Source: Verrucomicrobiota bacterium (GTDB lineage: Bacteria > Verrucomicrobiota > Verrucomicrobiae > Chthoniobacterales > UBA10450). From it: a DNA stretch of 11,943 nt. The position numbers were made by a program, and so were the translations under genes. Positions 1 through 6,281 of the stretch are shown piece after piece (within the stretch, counting starts at the first letter, position 1; every line of letters begins with the position of its first letter). A model generated the notes under the pieces. That model saw only the letters and a program-made list of their open reading frames with translations. It did not search any database and was not told the DNA's origin. The stretch spans positions 1 through 11,943 of the forward strand of contig QHOZ01000165.1 of assembly GCA_003219495.1 (NCBI GenBank), given 5' to 3'.

Positions 1-182
1 ATACTCGACAGAGCCAGAAGACGCAGCAGCGCTTCCTGTCCAAGCGGAAAATCTTCGATCGTCTTGCGCAGATCGGGTAACTCCGGCGGCCATGCGGAGC
101 TGAGCCGGGTGAGCGTTGTTTCGATCTGCGCGGGGTAAAGCGAGGCCGCAGCTGTCCCTTTGATCCAATCGGCGGCTTCCAT
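1..182 (-). CDS. Unrecognised protein, N-terminal 60 residues only (3' end outside window)
   Basis: Reading leftward from the ATG at 182-180, the frame stays open for 60 codons to the window edge. It begins MEAADWIKGTAAAS and ends near GQEALLRLLALSS. The composition (Leu/Ala-rich helices, no low-complexity run, no signal peptide or membrane segment) looks like a normal soluble protein. The start lies 54 bases after the stop of the rhomboid gene on the same strand, so it is probably the third gene of that transcript. I see no convincing Shine-Dalgarno sequence. I do not recognise the family. A helical, GlnE-like N-terminus crossed my mind, but nothing diagnostic is visible and I do not propose it. 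Confidence 0.6.
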   Translation of the reverse strand, partial: MEAADWIKGTAAASLYPAQIETTLTRLSSAWPPELPDLRKTIEDFPLGQEALLRLLALSS

Positions 183-236
183 GCGCGAAGATGCCGCGAA
201 ACCGAGCGAAATTCTAATCGATCGCGCTAGCCGCGG

Positions 237-1046
237 TCAGCGCACCTTTTCGCGGGCGCGCTCAAGGATGCGCCGCTCCGCCCGGGTCAAGCTTTGCATT
301 CCTGTGCGCGCGATTTTCTCCAGCAAAGGATCGAGTTCCTGCTCGATGAATTCCTCGCGCGACATCCGTTCGACGCGTTCGACCGCTTCACGCCGGCGGT
401 GGATTAATCTACGCAGCCACGACGCGTGTCCGAAACCGAGCAGATTCGCGTAGAGCGCACCCACGCCGAGGCCGCCGGGAATGGCGCTGTAAACGACTGA
501 GCCATTACGATCGACAAGAAACATGGCGCAGGTCAGCAAAAGCATCGCGCCCGCGGCGTGTTTCGCTTTGAGGTGTAGCTCCGGAAGAATCGTCGCATAC
601 GCCATCAACAACGCGGCAACTCCACCGCTCGCGGCGAAAAGGAGAGTGTTCGCCGGCATTAAAAACAAATGACCCAACTCTCCCGCGAAGGCGCCGCTCA
701 AATAGAGATAAATAAAATGTCTTTGCCCGAGAATCGATTCCAGATCGCGTCCCAGAACATAAAGAAGCAGAACGTTACCGAGAAAATGCCATGGGCTGCC
801 GTGCAGCAACGCGGCGGTCACAAATTGCCACGAATAAGCATCGAGGACTCCGTTCTTGCTCAGGGCCAGATAATCCGCCACGAAGCCGGGCTGGAGAACA
901 TTGAGGCAAAATTGGCTGACAAACGCTGCGACATTCAACGCGATGATCGCTCGGAGTGCGACGCGCTGCGTCTGCGGCCACGGTCTCGCAAAGATCGATG
1001 GTTTTCTCCGCGAGAGCCGCACGTTTTCAAGGATATCGCAATGCAA
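237..1046 (-). CDS. Rhomboid-family membrane protein, probably without protease activity
   Basis: A 269-residue polytopic inner-membrane protein with the rhomboid fold signature. It has HGSPWHFLGN (residues 82-91, the conserved His...His...Asn of the second helix), GRDLESILG just after it (the loop/helix region) and AASGGVAAL (138-146), whose Ser140 occupies the place of the catalytic serine. The last-helix motif, normally A-H-x-G-G with the catalytic His, reads SAIPGGLGVGALYANLLG (187-204), so the histidine seems to be replaced. The cytosolic C-terminal tail (about 228-269, with LLEKIARTGMQSLTRAERRI) resembles the short helical domain found after rhomboids in Bacteroidetes/Verrucomicrobia-type bacteria. 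The frame opens with a TTG at 1046; an internal GTG at residue 9 is an alternative and neither has a clear ribosome site. It follows the lipid kinase by 63 bases. Family placement is strong; loss of activity is inferred from one motif. Confidence 0.85.
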   Translation of the reverse strand: MHCDILENVRLSRRKPSIFARPWPQTQRVALRAIIALNVAAFVSQFCLNVLQPGFVADYLALSKNGVLDAYSWQFVTAALLHGSPWHFLGNVLLLYVLGRDLESILGQRHFIYLYLSGAFAGELGHLFLMPANTLLFAASGGVAALLMAYATILPELHLKAKHAAGAMLLLTCAMFLVDRNGSVVYSAIPGGLGVGALYANLLGFGHASWLRRLIHRRREAVERVERMSREEFIEQELDPLLEKIARTGMQSLTRAERRILERAREKVR

Positions 1047-1109
1047 TTTTCTTGTCAGCAGATTTCAATTTTTCCCTCGCGTGAGCGCTTCTACGCGCGC
1101 ATGTCGATC

Positions 1110-1913
1110 TTAGGCTGCGACCAGAACGTCCGCCGGCACGGCCTGGTCGCTCTCAACGCGCAGTCGAGTCGTTTGGAAGCACTCGATCTCCGGGACCCGA
1201 ATGTCCGAGCTGAAAACAACGTCCTGCAAGTATTTGATGATCTCGAGATAACCGAGGCTTTTGAACACGACCACGTCCAGTTTGCCGTCGTCGAGCGCGG
1301 CGTGTTTGAAAAACGGAAATGGGCCGCCATACAAGCGTCCATTCCCGACGAGCACGAACGATCCTTCTTTGATCGCCGCGTCCTCCGATTGAATGAAAAG
1401 CCGCGGCGGTTTGCGCGCCGCGATCTGTGCCGCCGAGATCAAATAGCTGAGCGGCCCAAAGTTTCTTTTGAATTGTGCGCTCGTTTCTTTGACCACTTGC
1501 GCGTCCAGTCCGACCCCGGCGAGTTGCACGAAGAATTTTTCGTTCGCTCGCGCGAGATCGACAACGCGCGTGTTGTCGCTCAGAATAATTTTCCAGCAAA
1601 GCTCAAGATCGCTGACGGGCAGGCCAAGCTCGTTCGCGAAGACGTTCATTGTGCCAATCGGCAATAAACCAAGCGTCGCGTTTGAACCTGCCAGACCATT
1701 GACGACTTCGTTGATTGTTCCATCGCCGCCGGCGGCTACAATTTTTTCGAATCCTTCCTGCGCAGCGCGTCGCGCGAGTAGCTCAGCTTCACCCGTCCGC
1801 GTGGTGACGCACACCGAGCAGTCCTGAGCGAGCGACTCGACCTGCGCGCGCCTGCGTTGCGCGCGTTCGCTGTGCGCGGCGGGGTTTAAAATAATCAGTG
1901 TCTTGCGCGTCAT
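1110..1913 (-). CDS. DagK/YegS-family lipid kinase
   Basis: A 267-residue protein of the diacylglycerol kinase catalytic family, which also contains YegS, sphingosine kinase and ceramide kinase. These soluble or membrane-associated enzymes use ATP to phosphorylate a lipid hydroxyl. Visible motifs are the N-terminal strand LIILNPAA (6-13), the nucleotide-binding AAGGDGTINEVVNGLAG (60-76), LPIGTMNVFANELGLP (84-99), and the second-domain segments GVGLDAQVV and LVGNGRLYGGPFPFFKHA with ALDDGKLDVVVF. The C-terminus is short: it stops soon after LRVESDQAVPADV, where relatives normally continue into a Asp-Gly-Glu strand. The ATG at 1913 has GGGAG very close upstream. It heads a minus-strand group with the rhomboid gene. 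The substrate cannot be read from sequence. Given the sphingolipid locus on the other side of the window, a sphingoid or ceramide substrate is possible but unproven. Confidence 0.88.
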   Translation of the reverse strand: MTRKTLIILNPAAHSERAQRRRAQVESLAQDCSVCVTTRTGEAELLARRAAQEGFEKIVAAGGDGTINEVVNGLAGSNATLGLLPIGTMNVFANELGLPVSDLELCWKIILSDNTRVVDLARANEKFFVQLAGVGLDAQVVKETSAQFKRNFGPLSYLISAAQIAARKPPRLFIQSEDAAIKEGSFVLVGNGRLYGGPFPFFKHAALDDGKLDVVVFKSLGYLEIIKYLQDVVFSSDIRVPEIECFQTTRLRVESDQAVPADVLVAA

Positions 1914-1962
1914 GCTCCCGCTTTCATCTTTTCTTCAAAGCGTCTCTGCGTAACGTTCCCGC
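1914..1962. promoter_or_regulatory. Divergent intergenic region between lipid kinase and AsmA-like gene
   Basis: This is the only gap between the minus-strand group and the plus-strand group, so it should hold promoters for both, unless the upstream ends reach into the coding regions. At 49 bases it is short for two back-to-back promoters. I cannot point to convincing -35/-10 boxes. The only clear element is a purine-rich GGGAG next to the kinase ATG on the minus strand. Confidence 0.35.
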
Positions 1963-3513
1963 GTGCAAAAGTTTGGCCGTGTTGCGCTGTTTTCCATCGG
2001 GGGATTGTTCGTCCTCGCGGTCATCATTTTTCTCGCATTGAACCTGTATGTGCAATCGCAGGGCACTCAAGCCAGGCTTCAGCAGGAACTCCGCCAGCGC
2101 TTCGGCGCGGCACTAAAGATTGGTCGTATCAGTGTCACGCCGTGGAGCGGGTTAAAGCTGAGCGACATCACGATTGCGCAAGGCGCTGACGGTGGGAACG
2201 CAAATTTTCTGGAGGCGAAGAATTTCGGTTTACGTGTTGCTTTCATCTCAATCTTTTCAAGGAAGCTCGTAGTCAAAGAAGTTACGTTGGAGAGCCCGAA
2301 CGTAGTCTGGCCGCAGAATCCGGAAGGAAAATGGCGCTGGCCGGACGTGCGCGGCGATCAATCCGAAAAGCGCATTGCGACGGCTGAATCGGAAGCCGCA
2401 GTCCGGGGGGGGTCTCCCGCCGAGGAAAGCGCGCAACCGGAGAAGGCAATGCCGCAGAAAAATTCACAAGCAACCGCCGAGCAAACGAGAAAAACCGCCG
2501 CGGGATTTGTTTCGGAGATTCATAAACTGAGCATCACCGACGGCAATTTCCGTTTTCTGAGCCGCGCAAATGAGCCGGTCGCAAACTTCGAAGGTGTTCG
2601 CTTTCGCGCGAGTATTAGCAACGCAACCGCGCTGCATGGGAATGCGCGCGTCGCGAAAGTTTCGTTGCGCGACCGTTTTTTCCTTGAGCAGCTGCGCTCG
2701 CCTTTGCGTTACAACGAAGATGGCCTCGACCTCGCGCAGATCTCTGCGCGCGTTGGCGGCGGCGATGTCGCGGGGCGTTTCAAGATGCAGCCGGAAACTG
2801 AAGAATCGCCGTTCCACGTTGAGGTGAGGTTTCGCGGAGTGCAGGCAGACCAGATCATTTCTGAAGCGGGCGGTCCGGCTGGCACTCTGCAGGGAAAATT
2901 AGAAGGCAATTTGGAGGCCGACGGGAAGACTACGGATCCGGACGCACTGAGCGGCAGCGGAGAGGTTTTTTTAAAGGACGGTCAGCTGAAGCAATACAGT
3001 CTCCTCGTCGCGCTCGGTCAGATGTTCCAAATCGAGGAACTCACGCAACTTCATCTCGACCAAGCGGAGGCGAAGTATCATTTGTCGCCGGGCTTGGTGA
3101 TGATCGATCAGTTGGACCTGCGTTCACCGAACATTCACTTGTCCGCCACAGGCACGGTGAGCTTTGGGGGAAAGTTGCGTTTGAAATCCCGTCTTGCGAT
3201 CGACGAAAAAATCCGCGCTCAACTCTTCAAACCCATCCGCGCGAATTTTCAGCCGAGTGATGAGGCCGGTTATTCCGCGGTCGATTTCGAAGTGACCGGA
3301 ACGATTGATCGCCCTAAAACGAATCTGTTCGAGAAAGTTGTCGGGCGCGATCTCAAAGACCTCGTGAACAGTTTTCTCGGTGGCAAAGGCGAGAAGCCGA
3401 AAAAGAAAAAGGACAAAGGCGCTCCCGCTGAAAGCGATGAATCGTCGTCGCCGCAGCAAAGCCCCGCCGGGAACGCTGCGCCGGCGTCGCCCACGCCCGC
3501 CAATTCGCCATGA
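1963..3513 (+). CDS. AsmA-like membrane-anchored protein
   Basis: A 516-residue protein with one N-terminal membrane helix (about residues 8-29) followed by a large, presumably periplasmic, region. The segment after the helix (RFGAALKIGRISVTPWSGL, then LSDITI and later VVKEVTLESPNVVW) has the repeated short beta-strand style of AsmA/DUF748 proteins. The stretch LRSPNIHLSATGTVSFGG with a following KLRLKSRLAID (about 387-420) matches the AsmA C-terminal domain. This superfamily is linked to lipid transport and outer-membrane assembly, sometimes as bridge-like grooves. Residues about 475-516 are a Lys-rich then Ser/Pro/Ala-rich disordered tail. A charged linker (about 130-180) interrupts the early part. 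The start is a GTG at 1963 with no strong ribosome site. Its stop overlaps the rsmD start in ATGA, so the two are translationally coupled. The exact function is unknown. Confidence 0.8.
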   Translation: MQKFGRVALFSIGGLFVLAVIIFLALNLYVQSQGTQARLQQELRQRFGAALKIGRISVTPWSGLKLSDITIAQGADGGNANFLEAKNFGLRVAFISIFSRKLVVKEVTLESPNVVWPQNPEGKWRWPDVRGDQSEKRIATAESEAAVRGGSPAEESAQPEKAMPQKNSQATAEQTRKTAAGFVSEIHKLSITDGNFRFLSRANEPVANFEGVRFRASISNATALHGNARVAKVSLRDRFFLEQLRSPLRYNEDGLDLAQISARVGGGDVAGRFKMQPETEESPFHVEVRFRGVQADQIISEAGGPAGTLQGKLEGNLEADGKTTDPDALSGSGEVFLKDGQLKQYSLLVALGQMFQIEELTQLHLDQAEAKYHLSPGLVMIDQLDLRSPNIHLSATGTVSFGGKLRLKSRLAIDEKIRAQLFKPIRANFQPSDEAGYSAVDFEVTGTIDRPKTNLFEKVVGRDLKDLVNSFLGGKGEKPKKKKDKGAPAESDESSSPQQSPAGNAAPASPTPANSP

Positions 3514-4085
3514 GAGTGATCGCCGGCTTGGCCGGCGGCGTTCAGCTCGTTTCTCCCAAGAGCGACGTCCGTCCGACGATGGATCGTGTGAAAGCCGCCA
3601 TCTTTTCCAGTTTGGGCGAACTGGTCATCGGCGCGCGTGTTCTCGACCTTTTTGCCGGCACCGGCGCGCTTGGGATAGAGGCCCTCAGTCGCGGTGCCGA
3701 ATCCGCCATTTTCGTCGACGAAGATCGACAATCGATCGCCGCGATCGAAAAAAATTTAGTGAAAACGAAAATGCAGGCGCGTGTTCGCCAACAGGACGCT
3801 TTCAGTTTTCTCAAAGCGACCGCGCAACTTGATGAGGAATTTCGAATTATCTTTGCCGATCCGCCTTATGACGAAATGAAATCCGGGGAACATTTCACCG
3901 ACAAATTGTTGGCGGACGCAAACTTACCGCGGCTTCTCGAACAGAACGGCCTGTTTGTTCTCGAAAAACGTCCAAGCGAAAAGATTCCGGATATGAAAAT
4001 GTGGGAACTGATCCGACAAAAGACCTATGGTGCCACCGAAGTTCTCTTCCTCTCGCCAATCCGCAATTCGCAATCGGTAATTTAG
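3510..4085 (+). CDS. rsmD: 16S rRNA (guanine966-N2)-methyltransferase RsmD
   Basis: A 191-residue SAM-dependent methyltransferase. RsmD methylates the exocyclic amine of G966 (E. coli numbering) in assembled 30S subunits. The family order is intact: N-terminal MRVIAGLAGG, RPTMDRVKAAIFSSL (21-35), the SAM-binding loop LDLFAGTGALGIEALSRGA (45-63), the acidic residue of motif II in FVDEDRQS, and the catalytic FADPPYDE (115-122, the D/N-P-P-Y motif of N-methylating enzymes). Length matches the family. The ATG overlaps the AsmA-like stop by four bases and the TAG stop shares its G with the GTG start of waaA, so all three are probably co-translated. In many other bacteria rsmD sits beside coaD or ftsY; the waaA neighbour here is less usual. 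Confidence 0.95.
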   Translation: MRVIAGLAGGVQLVSPKSDVRPTMDRVKAAIFSSLGELVIGARVLDLFAGTGALGIEALSRGAESAIFVDEDRQSIAAIEKNLVKTKMQARVRQQDAFSFLKATAQLDEEFRIIFADPPYDEMKSGEHFTDKLLADANLPRLLEQNGLFVLEKRPSEKIPDMKMWELIRQKTYGATEVLFLSPIRNSQSVI

Positions 4086-5374
4086 TGATCCGCTTCATCT
4101 ACAACCTGCTTTGGCCGATCGGCCTGATTTTTTTCCTGCCGCGGTATCTGGTGAAAATGTTTCGCCGCGGCGGATATCGGGAAAAATTCGGCCAACGCTT
4201 TGGAATTTACGAACCGCAACTGCGCGCGCGCTTGTACTGGAAGAAAACGATCTGGCTGCACGCGGTGAGCGTTGGCGAGGTGACAATCGCGCTCAAGCTT
4301 GCAAAGCAAATCCATGCTCTTAATCCCGATCAGCACTTCGTTTTAACGACGACCACGACCACCGGCTTCGCCTTTGCGAATAAGAGCGCGTGCGATTGGA
4401 TCGACGTCATGTACAGCCCGCTCGATTTCTGGCCGATCATGCGGCGCGCTTTCGAGACCATCCGGCCAAAGAAAATCGCGCTCGTCGAAGCGGAAGTTTG
4501 GCCGAACCTCGTCGCCGAAGCGCGCGCCCGTAAAATTCCCATCGACTTGGTTAATGCGCGGTTGTCGCCGCGCTCGGAAAAGCGTTTTCGAACCTTTCGA
4601 CCGTTCATCGCGCCGATCTTTCAAATGCTCGATGCAGTTTGTGTCCAAAATGCCGAGGACGTTGAGCGCTGGGAAAGGCTGGGTCTTGATCGCGGCCGGA
4701 TTCATCCGTTCGGCAGCATCAAGTTCGATCCCGAAGACGTGGAGATCGATCCGAAGCTTCCATGGGAAATTCTTGCCGATTTTGGTTTGGAGAAACGCAC
4801 GGTAGTTTTTGGCGGCAGCACACACGCGGGAGAGGAAAAGATTCTCGGGGAAGTTTTTCGCGCTCTGAAACGCGACTTTGTCGATCTTCTCCTCGTGCTC
4901 GCGCCGCGTCACACCGAGCGCACCGGTGAAATCAAACGCGAGCTGGAAGGAATGGGCTTCCATCTCGCACTGCGCAGTCAATTGCCGGTGATCGATCCGT
5001 TTCTCGATTGTCTCCTGATCGATTCGACCGGCGAATTGCGGAATTGGTACGGCGTCGCAACCGTTGCTTTCATTGGCAAGAGTTTGCTCGCGAGCGGCGG
5101 CCAAAATCCGGCGGAAGCGATCCTTGCCGGAAAACCGGTGTTGTTCGGTCCGCACATGGAAAATTTTGCGGTGTTGGCAAGCATGTTGGTGGCACAGAAC
5201 GGCGCGATGCAGGTGAGCACACCGACTGAACTGCGCCGCGCGATGACGCAATTGTTGGCGAACCCCGACGAGCGCGAGGCAATGGTTCAAAACGCCCGCA
5301 CTGTGCTGGATGCCCACCGCGGCGCGACCGCGCGGACCGCTCAATTGGTTGTCGATCTTATGCCCGGGCGATAA
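4085..5374 (+). CDS. waaA: 3-deoxy-D-manno-octulosonic acid (Kdo) transferase
   Basis: A 429-residue GT30 enzyme of the inner-membrane cytoplasmic face, transferring Kdo from CMP-Kdo to lipid IVA in LPS core synthesis. After an N-terminal membrane anchor (about 4-25) come RGGYREKFGQRFG (28-40), WLHAVSVGEV (57-66, with the catalytic-base Glu65 of the SVGE motif), TTTTTTGFAFA, YSPLDFWPIMRRA and EAEVWPNLV. The C-terminal Rossmann domain shows VFGGSTHAGEE, LAPRHTER, LLIDSTGELRNWYG, FIGKSLLASGGQNPAEA and FGPHMENF. The frame extends upstream, but into rsmD. The GTG at 4085 overlaps the rsmD stop in TAGTG and puts the membrane anchor exactly at the N-terminus, as expected for the family. Its presence argues for a Gram-negative, LPS-bearing cell. 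Whether it adds one or more Kdo residues cannot be read. Confidence 0.95.
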   Translation: MIRFIYNLLWPIGLIFFLPRYLVKMFRRGGYREKFGQRFGIYEPQLRARLYWKKTIWLHAVSVGEVTIALKLAKQIHALNPDQHFVLTTTTTTGFAFANKSACDWIDVMYSPLDFWPIMRRAFETIRPKKIALVEAEVWPNLVAEARARKIPIDLVNARLSPRSEKRFRTFRPFIAPIFQMLDAVCVQNAEDVERWERLGLDRGRIHPFGSIKFDPEDVEIDPKLPWEILADFGLEKRTVVFGGSTHAGEEKILGEVFRALKRDFVDLLLVLAPRHTERTGEIKRELEGMGFHLALRSQLPVIDPFLDCLLIDSTGELRNWYGVATVAFIGKSLLASGGQNPAEAILAGKPVLFGPHMENFAVLASMLVAQNGAMQVSTPTELRRAMTQLLANPDEREAMVQNARTVLDAHRGATARTAQLVVDLMPGR

Positions 5375-5386
5375 CGATGCGCGAAG

Positions 5387-5416
5387 TTGCCTTGTGGCAA
5401 TCGAGTGGAATATTGG
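5387..5416 (+). promoter_or_regulatory. Possible weak promoter for tRNA-Glu
   Basis: TTGCCT (5387-5392) and TATTGG (5411-5416), 18 bases apart, lie just upstream of the tRNA and would start transcription a few bases before its 5' end. Matches to the sigma-70 consensus are partial (TTG and TAT cores only). The same region can form a five-pair hairpin, TTGCC-TTGT-GGCAA (5387-5400), without a T tract, so it is not a convincing terminator for waaA. Confidence 0.25.
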
Positions 5417-5425
5417 GCGCTCCAC

Positions 5426-5501
5426 GACCCTATCGTCCAGAGGCCTAGGACATCGCCCTTTCACGGCGGTAACACGGGTTCGAATCCCGTTAGGGTCGCC
5501 A
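5426..5501 (+). tRNA. tRNA-Glu (anticodon UUC)
   Basis: A full cloverleaf can be drawn. The acceptor stem is GACCCTA with TAGGGTC. The D arm is GTCC/GGAC with loop AGAGGCCTA. The anticodon stem is TCGCC/GGCGG with loop CTTTCAC, giving anticodon TTC. There is a four-base variable region, then the T arm ACGGG-TTCGAAT-CCCGT. Discriminator G at 5498 is followed by an encoded CCA (5499-5501). All stems pair, with one G-U pair at the top of the anticodon stem. It reads GAA/GAG codons. The next gene starts 13 bases after the CCA, so the tRNA may be processed from a longer transcript or share readthrough with the lipid locus. Confidence 0.97.
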
Positions 5502-5514
5502 TTCAACTCGCCCC

Positions 5515-6222
5515 ATGCAGACTGATCGCACTCTCATCGTCATCCCGACCTACAACGAACGGGAGAACGTCGGGCCGTTGATCAACGCTCTATTCGAAGT
5601 CGCACCACAAGCGGATGTCCTCCTGGTGGACGACAATTCGCGCGACGGAACGATTGCCGTCGCGAAAGAATTGTTTGGCAACGATTCGCGCTTCTCAAGC
5701 CTGACGCGAGCCGGTCGCCGCGGTTACGGAAAAAGCCTCCTCGAAGCTTACCGTGTCGCGCTGGATCGCGGCTATGCGTTCATCGTGCAAATGGACGCGG
5801 ATTTTTCACACGATCCGCGCATGGTGCCGGCAATGATCGAGGCGATTCACGATGCCGATCTTGTGATTGGATCACGTTACTGCGCGGGCGGCCAGGTGCG
5901 GAATTGGCCATGGCATCGTCGGCTGCTCAGCCGGTTCGCTAATCTTTACGTTTCGTCAATTACCGGGTTGCGCGTGCGCGACAGCACCGCTGGTTTCCGC
6001 TGTTGGAAGAGGCCCGCATTGGAACATCTGCTCAGCGAACGGATGAATTCCGACGGGTACGCATTTCAAGTCGAAGCAGTGTATCGCGTCGCCCTCGCGG
6101 GTCTGCGCATCGTCGAAATTCCGATTACCTTTACCGATCGCCGCGCCGGCCAGTCGAAAATGTCCGGCAACGTCATTCTTGAATCTGTGTTCAAGCCCTG
6201 GGCGCTGCGGCTCGGGCGTTGA
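5515..6222 (+). CDS. GT2 glycosyltransferase, dolichol/polyprenol-phosphate mannose synthase (DPM1) type
   Basis: A 235-residue GT-A fold enzyme. Members transfer a sugar from a nucleotide sugar to a polyprenyl phosphate at the cytoplasmic membrane face. Motifs are LIVIPTYNERENV (7-19), LLVDDNSRDGT (36-46, nucleotide-binding Asp39/Asp40), the RAGRRGYGKSLLEAYR segment (65-80) that corresponds to the R-x-x-x-G-L-G-x-A-Y motif of DPM1, QMDADFSHDP (92-101, DxD metal site), VIGSRYCAGG, and the acceptor-side RDSTAGFRCW and SDGYAFQVE. It ends without the membrane helices of GtrA/DPM3-fused forms. The ATG at 5515 lies 13 bases after tRNA-Glu and no clear ribosome site is visible. It is 59 bases ahead of the desaturase. 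The sugar and acceptor are not determined. Its place at the head of the lipid locus suggests, but does not prove, a role in glycosylating lipids made there. Confidence 0.9.
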   Translation: MQTDRTLIVIPTYNERENVGPLINALFEVAPQADVLLVDDNSRDGTIAVAKELFGNDSRFSSLTRAGRRGYGKSLLEAYRVALDRGYAFIVQMDADFSHDPRMVPAMIEAIHDADLVIGSRYCAGGQVRNWPWHRRLLSRFANLYVSSITGLRVRDSTAGFRCWKRPALEHLLSERMNSDGYAFQVEAVYRVALAGLRIVEIPITFTDRRAGQSKMSGNVILESVFKPWALRLGR

Positions 6223-6281
6223 GGAACGAGCCTCAAACATTGAAAGACGCGTCGCATTCCCTTAAAATCCGTTCTCTCGCT

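Noticed and set aside
669..1667. 332-residue open frame on the plus strand
   Set aside because: It lies entirely antisense to the rhomboid and lipid kinase genes, whose motifs are clear; composition is Arg-rich as expected of a shadow frame in GC-rich DNA.
4001..4084. N-terminal extension of WaaA into rsmD
   Set aside because: The 28 extra residues overlap rsmD and precede the membrane anchor. The GTG at 4085 gives the normal N-terminus.
5387..5400. Hairpin after waaA as a rho-independent terminator
   Set aside because: Only five pairs and no following T tract.
4343..5506. 387-residue open frame on the minus strand, opening with MNGDPNGIRTRV
   Set aside because: It is antisense to waaA and begins inside the complement of tRNA-Glu. 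The opening peptide is the familiar spurious translation of an antisense tRNA, and the rest shows no domain.
6219..6281. Upstream TTG start for the desaturase, overlapping the glycosyltransferase stop
   Set aside because: It would add 21 residues without resemblance to the family N-terminus. The ATG at 6282 places the TDQPH motif where DEGS proteins have it. Not fully excluded.
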